Below the pieces are notes generated by a model. That model was not told the origin of the DNA. It worked only from the letters and a program-made list of their open reading frames with translations, and did no database searches. From Paenibacillus pabuli NBRC 13638 (GTDB taxonomy: Bacteria > Bacillota > Bacilli > Paenibacillales > Paenibacillaceae): 64,000 nucleotides of DNA. Each line of letters begins with the position of its first letter. Position 1 is the first letter of the stretch. Made by a program: the position numbers and the translations under genes. The stretch lies in the NCBI RefSeq assembly GCF_001514495.1, contig NZ_BCNM01000005.1:248001-312000 (forward strand), written 5' to 3'. Positions 60,574 to 64,000 of the stretch are shown here, piece after piece.

Positions 60574-61050
60574 TTATAGGAATAGCTCCGCCTTATCCGG
60601 CTTAGGTTTTAACCAATTTCCTTCTTCATCGATGAACGCCCCCTTGAAACGCCCCATCTCCAATTGCTCGATTAGCTTGTTCTCATCCATTACCAGAATC
60701 TCGGACAATTGCTGCAGATTATAATAGTCGTCCGGATCGTAATCAAGCAGAATAGGAACAGCCGTGTCATACAGTTCCCGGATTAGATTTTCCAATGAAT
60801 GACGCCCAAGGTTGTCCATGGTTTGAAAGTACTTCAAATTATGAGACACCAGATTGCGGAAAGATTTATTTTCAAGATTCATCCATAGTGTATTACATGC
60901 CTGAATACTCATGTAGTTCTGTTCTACATCATAATATTGGATTTCTTCAATCTTCATATACCTTTCCTGAAAAGCCACAATTTTGATCAAAGGTTCGTTT
61001 CGTTTACGTGATGCTTTCTTCAGATGGGCTCTAAACCCCTCATAATCCAT
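60574..61050 (-). CDS. Protein of unknown function
   Basis: 158 residues, charged and helical, with no signal, Cys pair or known motif. The segment DYDPDDYYNLQQLSEILVMDENKLIEQLEMGRFKGAF near the end resembles a MerR/SinR-like or anchor-type HTH fold in which a short helix pair precedes FIDEEGNWL; this is a weak resemblance. The ATG at 61050 is preceded by TGTGAGAAT; another start three codons upstream is possible. Neighbouring genes give no hint of a pathway. Confidence 0.55.
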   Translation of the reverse strand: MDYEGFRAHLKKASRKRNEPLIKIVAFQERYMKIEEIQYYDVEQNYMSIQACNTLWMNLENKSFRNLVSHNLKYFQTMDNLGRHSLENLIRELYDTAVPILLDYDPDDYYNLQQLSEILVMDENKLIEQLEMGRFKGAFIDEEGNWLKPKPDKAELFL

Positions 61051-61147
61051 GATTCTCACAATAATCTATCGCCTGCCTTAAAGCTGTATAATTCGACATT
61101 TTACAACATTATGCAAACAACCGTAAATGTACTTCGATAAAAATAAA

Positions 61148-61177
61148 ACCGCACAGCTGATTAACATGCTGTACGGT
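61148..61177 (-). terminator. Intrinsic terminator after the FAD oxidoreductase
   Basis: Minus strand ACCGTACAGC pairs with GCTGTGCGGT and is followed by TTTATTTTT. A second nested hairpin, AACTTGAA with AAGGTAC and complements, lies between this and the stop (61187-61243). Confidence 0.65.
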
Positions 61178-61236
61178 CATTTATTAAACTTGAAATGAAG
61201 GTACCTCTTTCATTCGAGTACCTTGTTTCTTTATTT

Positions 61237-62664
61237 TCAAGTTCCAACTCCGCTCTTCGTCCAGATTGCGGTAAATTCTTGCTCATTATACTCGAAAAAT
61301 TGCTGCATAATCTGCTCCCGATCGTCCAGGAACAGTTGATCTGCTACAGCTGAAACCAATTTCGGCACGGCATTACGTGTTCCTGATATCGCTGAAGCGG
61401 ATAGACCGCAGCTCGCAAGTGCAGAGTAGTTGAAAACAAACAAACCTCGCAACTTATGTTCTCCTTCTTCATCTCGACTGGTCAATGCGAATCCGGGACT
61501 AAGATATGGATGTGCGTCCAGCAAATCGTTCCGTTGTTCGACCGGGGCCTTATAACGATCTGCCCAGCGCGCAATGTGCGCTTCAACCATTCGGAGTTCG
61601 GGACGAAGAGCCGGATCACTCACCATGCCTGTACTTATGACCAGAAAATCAAAGGAAAAACGCCCCTGCGGTGTAGTCACAACCGGTTTTCCATCTTTCA
61701 TTTCCACGTCCAGCCAGGGTGCTTGAAGATGTAATTGGAAACCGGACCATGCAGCCGCCCGATTGAAGGTATCATTGGTAGGTGGCTGATTATACTTGAA
61801 GAAATGTGAAATGGCCGCGTACTTATCCTCGTCCGAGAGAACATGAAATCGCTCAATCATACCGGATTGTTCCATCTGACGAATTGGATTAACACTTGGC
61901 AATTGTTCTCTCCGTACAAATACGTGAGCCTCAGATACTCCAGCCGCAAGTGCATGGTTGGCATTATCGAAGGCAGAAGCCCCACCGCCAAGTATGGCAA
62001 TTCTTTTACCTTTCAACTGTTCAAAATCGATTATTTCCGACGTGTGTGCATACAGATGTTTGGAAAGCTTCTCTGCAATCAAAGGCGGTACATGCCATTC
62101 TCCACCCCCCTGAATGCCAGTAGCCAACACAACCTTGCGAGCCAGCAATGCATTGGATGGAGCCGCTGCACCGGAGATATGCAATCTGTGTATCCCTTGA
62201 TCCGCAGGTTCAATTAATGTTAATTTCACTTCATTCAACACTGGAAGATTGAGCACTTGCCTATACCAACGCAGATAGTTCATCCATTCACCCCGCGGTA
62301 TTTTATCAACCTCTGCCCATCCCTCGGAACCCGCTTTCGCTTCCCACCACGAACGGAACGTTAAGGAAGGAATACCCAAATCTATGGAGGTCAGATGCTT
62401 CGGTGTACGCAACGTTACCATTCGGGCATACGTTTCCCAAGGCCCCTCCAACCCCGCGGCATTTTCATCAATGACCAGTATGTTGGAGATTCGCTCACGC
62501 AAAAATCCAAAAGCAGCTCCCAAACCACTCTGCCCACCACCTACAATAACAACATCATAAATGTGCCCTTCAGCATGTTCTCGCGGACGAATCCAATCTG
62601 CTCCACCATACGCCAAAAAAGCGAGATCTTGCGCTACACGTTGGTTCAATGCTTCGAGACTCAT
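61237..62664 (-). CDS. FAD/NAD(P)-dependent oxidoreductase, flavin-monooxygenase-like
   Basis: A 475-residue two-dinucleotide-binding protein. FAD site: DVVIVGGGQSGLGAAFGF (about 36-53); NADP site: KRIAILGGGASAFDNANHAL in the middle; VISTGM is near the late FAD contact. The FMO/Baeyer-Villiger signature FxGxxxHxxxW is not evident, so it sits in the wider YpdA/FMO-like group. It could oxidise small substrates or act as a thioredoxin-reductase-like enzyme. Weak AAAGGGCTGATGA ribosome site; start ATG at 62664. Confidence 0.85.
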   Translation of the reverse strand: MSLEALNQRVAQDLAFLAYGGADWIRPREHAEGHIYDVVIVGGGQSGLGAAFGFLRERISNILVIDENAAGLEGPWETYARMVTLRTPKHLTSIDLGIPSLTFRSWWEAKAGSEGWAEVDKIPRGEWMNYLRWYRQVLNLPVLNEVKLTLIEPADQGIHRLHISGAAAPSNALLARKVVLATGIQGGGEWHVPPLIAEKLSKHLYAHTSEIIDFEQLKGKRIAILGGGASAFDNANHALAAGVSEAHVFVRREQLPSVNPIRQMEQSGMIERFHVLSDEDKYAAISHFFKYNQPPTNDTFNRAAAWSGFQLHLQAPWLDVEMKDGKPVVTTPQGRFSFDFLVISTGMVSDPALRPELRMVEAHIARWADRYKAPVEQRNDLLDAHPYLSPGFALTSRDEEGEHKLRGLFVFNYSALASCGLSASAISGTRNAVPKLVSAVADQLFLDDREQIMQQFFEYNEQEFTAIWTKSGVGT

Positions 62665-62789
62665 TATTCATCAGCCCTTTCAAGATGCACGATGTAATCC
62701 AGTAATAATTTTTTTCAGATTGTAGATCAGGTTGGATTGTAAATTAGGTTGCTTTGTTGTATGCTCGTTTCGAATCAAGTGTCATATTT

Positions 62790-62807
62790 GTGTTAAATAT
62801 TTAACAA
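62790..62807. promoter_or_regulatory. Rex-like operator palindrome
   Basis: GTGTTAAATATTTAACAA differs in one end base from TTGTTAA-N4-TTAACAA, a reported Clostridia-type Rex (NADH-sensing) box. Functional assignment is tentative. Confidence 0.35.
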
Positions 62808-63033
62808 TAAGAACATTATCTTCACGTTGACCATGAATTGCGTTAGGTATATTAGCGTTATTATATGAGTTTCTTTTTTCGTTTTGAAGTTGAAGGTAGG
62901 TTTATTGTCATCAAACCTAAAAATAACTAACATGCTTGTTAATCTTAACGAAACGTCTCATCTTAAATGGTTGGTGTTTAACAAACGTCCTTCCCCCTCT
63001 GTCCATTGGCTCAGCTTAGTTTTTTAAAATGCA

Positions 63034-63071
63034 AAAAAGACAGAGCAGGGACTAATCCCGTTCTGTCTTAA
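63034..63071 (-). terminator. Intrinsic terminator after the YnzC-like gene
   Basis: Minus strand AAGACAGA and its complement with inner GGGA/TCCC pairs, followed by TTTTTT. Confidence 0.85.
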
Positions 63072-63123
63072 GAGGGTTAAACGATATGAACATCGTCTCA
63101 TGAATAAGTCGCAAAAGAGAAAT

Positions 63124-63360
63124 CTACTTGCCTTCCTGTTCACGACGCTGTAATTTCTCATTCGTTAATTTCTCAGGCGTGACATCGTTGCCCAAAGGGT
63201 CCACGACGGACATACCCAGCATCGTTGTAAGCACCTGACCTCGAATCGCCTTCAAATACTGTTGTCTGAGCTCATGCTGTTCGGCTTGTTCTGTTCTTGT
63301 CAGGCCAGTGCTGCGTTGCTTTCTGCTTAATTCGTTAATGCGTCCCAAAATAGGAATCAT
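63124..63360 (-). CDS. ynzC: DUF896 family protein (YnzC-like)
   Basis: 78 residues matching the DUF896/YnzC family: ILGRINELSRKQRSTGLTRTEQAEQHELRQQYLKAIR at the start and VDPLGNDVTPEKLTNEKLQ at the end. Bacillus YnzC is a two-helix SOS-linked (yneA operon) protein; its biochemical function is unclear. No lexA/yneA partner is here. GAGGTGATTCC precedes the ATG. Positively charged and cytosolic. Confidence 0.9.
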   Translation of the reverse strand: MIPILGRINELSRKQRSTGLTRTEQAEQHELRQQYLKAIRGQVLTTMLGMSVVDPLGNDVTPEKLTNEKLQRREQEGK

Positions 63361-63455
63361 GGAATCACCTCGCTTACCATTTGAATGATGAGGAATATCC
63401 GTTAATCTAATTGATTCTTATCTCTATGTCAATAGGGTCCTGTCTGTGAAAGTCT

Positions 63456-64000
63456 TTACGTCAATTCATATACCGACCATACAATTCCATTAGTCGCCCC
63501 ACTCCCAAGGTTCAGCGTTATTGTTAGACCATTTGCAGCATAGAAAAGGCCAATCACATCCCCTGCATTCAACGTTACATCCGCTGCAAGCGTCACAGAA
63601 CTACTTCCCAATACTGCTCTCAATGTGAGCAAGGTGACAGCGATATTCAGAACAGGTAATAATCCGCTAACTAAGGTCGTGACCGTTGGTGAAGTTCTCT
63701 GGACAAGGAAAGCCGGGTTAACCCCCGCTCCCAGCGACAGTGCGATAGCTGCTGTTGTTGCATAGTTTATCGTGGCTTTAATGGAATATCTTCCAGTTGC
63801 GGGTACGGTATAATTGCCTGTCGTGGCATTAAAATTGGCATTTCCGAAATAAGGACTTGTTGTTGTCCAGTTGGTTAACTGGGTGCTTGTTGCTGTCGAT
63901 AGAGTTGCCAGAAAAGCGGAAAAACCTTGTGATGCAAAATTTGGACCTGTTGCTCCTGTTGCACCCGTTGTACCTGTAAATCCAGTAATCCCAGTGGCTC
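63456..64000 (-). CDS. Collagen-like surface/spore protein, C-terminal part (5' end outside window)
   Basis: An open frame entering from the right edge and ending at TAA 63458-63456; about 181 codons are in view. The N-terminal end visible is Gly-x-Thr repeats (TGITGFTGTTGATGATGPN), followed by a globular beta-sandwich domain: FLATLSTATSTQLTNWT, GNYTVPATGRYSIKATINYA, AGDVIGLFYAANGLTITL, ending in IVWSVYELT. This matches the C1q/TNF-like tip of BclA-type exosporium glycoproteins. It is probably a trimeric spore or cell surface filament; the start lies beyond the window. Confidence 0.82.
   Translation of the reverse strand, partial: ATGITGFTGTTGATGATGPNFASQGFSAFLATLSTATSTQLTNWTTTSPYFGNANFNATTGNYTVPATGRYSIKATINYATTAAIALSLGAGVNPAFLVQRTSPTVTTLVSGLLPVLNIAVTLLTLRAVLGSSSVTLAADVTLNAGDVIGLFYAANGLTITLNLGSGATNGIVWSVYELT

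Larger units (their letters stand above)
62665..63123. other. 459-base intergenic region with a Rex-like palindrome
   Basis: No ORF is supported. The 16-bp perfect palindrome TGTTAAATATTTAACA (62791-62806) lies about 130 bases before the oxidoreductase start; a terminator for the YnzC gene is at its right end. Confidence 0.5.

Overview
The window looks like chromosomal DNA of a low-to-mid G+C, spore-forming Firmicute, most probably Paenibacillus or a close relative. The reasons are the hemE-hemH-hemY haem cluster, a lipoteichoic-acid-synthase-type enzyme, Bacillales-type small conserved families (YuzB, YkvA, YtxH, YutE, YnzC), GGAGG-type ribosome binding sites, frequent TTG/GTG starts, a collagen-like BclA-type surface protein and an AraM-type glycerol-1-phosphate dehydrogenase. 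The species assignment is inference from gene content. I see no insertion sequence, prophage or CRISPR array; a lone holin-family gene is the only phage-like item.

Layout. 1-5 kb: the end of an M42 aminopeptidase, a coiled-coil protein, an ABC-F ATPase (Uup/YfmR type) and a DUF92-tetR pair. 5-10 kb: a minus-strand operon marR - arylsulfotransferase - sulfonate/sulfate-ester ABC importer (A, B, C), with a promoter, a palindrome and an intrinsic terminator inside its leader. 10-17 kb: a secreted small protein, an FAH-family enzyme, a glycerophosphodiesterase, a CapA-like protein and the hemE-hemH-hemY operon with coupled overlaps. 17-30 kb: an MFS exporter, a P450, a secreted L-asparaginase with two GlnR/TnrA-like sites, methyltransferases, an LTA synthase, a deaminase, a DsbA-like protein and an aldo/keto reductase. 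30-36 kb: Fe-S-like, cell-wall and small conserved proteins (LysM-M14 peptidase, glutamate racemase, YutE/HepT-like, DUF4261, holin family). 36-42 kb: a protein with two tandem HTH units, G1P dehydrogenase, an autoregulated esterase-padR operon and an exported DJ-1/PfpI protein. 42-46 kb: tRNA-Leu, a divergent SAH-hydrolase-like protein with a Gfo/Idh oxidoreductase, DoxX and HxlR. 46-56 kb: a diguanylate cyclase, a LysR/spermidine-synthase-like pair, an AraC-divergent SDR cluster, a MerR-divergent SDR/oxalate-decarboxylase cluster ending in a decayed alcohol dehydrogenase, and a methyltransferase. 56-64 kb: the fruR-fruK-fruA operon, an orphan protein, an FAD oxidoreductase, YnzC and the C-terminal part of a collagen-like protein.

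Regulation is unusually readable here. The padR promoter has an operator exactly filling the -35/-10 spacer. The merR/SDR divergent region has two 19-bp-spacer MerR-type promoters with matching palindromes. The asparaginase promoter carries a perfect TGTNA-N7-TNACA box over its -35 region. The best candidates for undescribed biology are the cytoplasmic arylsulfotransferase encoded with its own importer and a leader terminator, the SAH-hydrolase-like enzyme with altered active-site motifs paired with a sugar-type oxidoreductase, and an oxalate-decarboxylase homologue with a changed lid motif in a putative carbonyl-stress locus.
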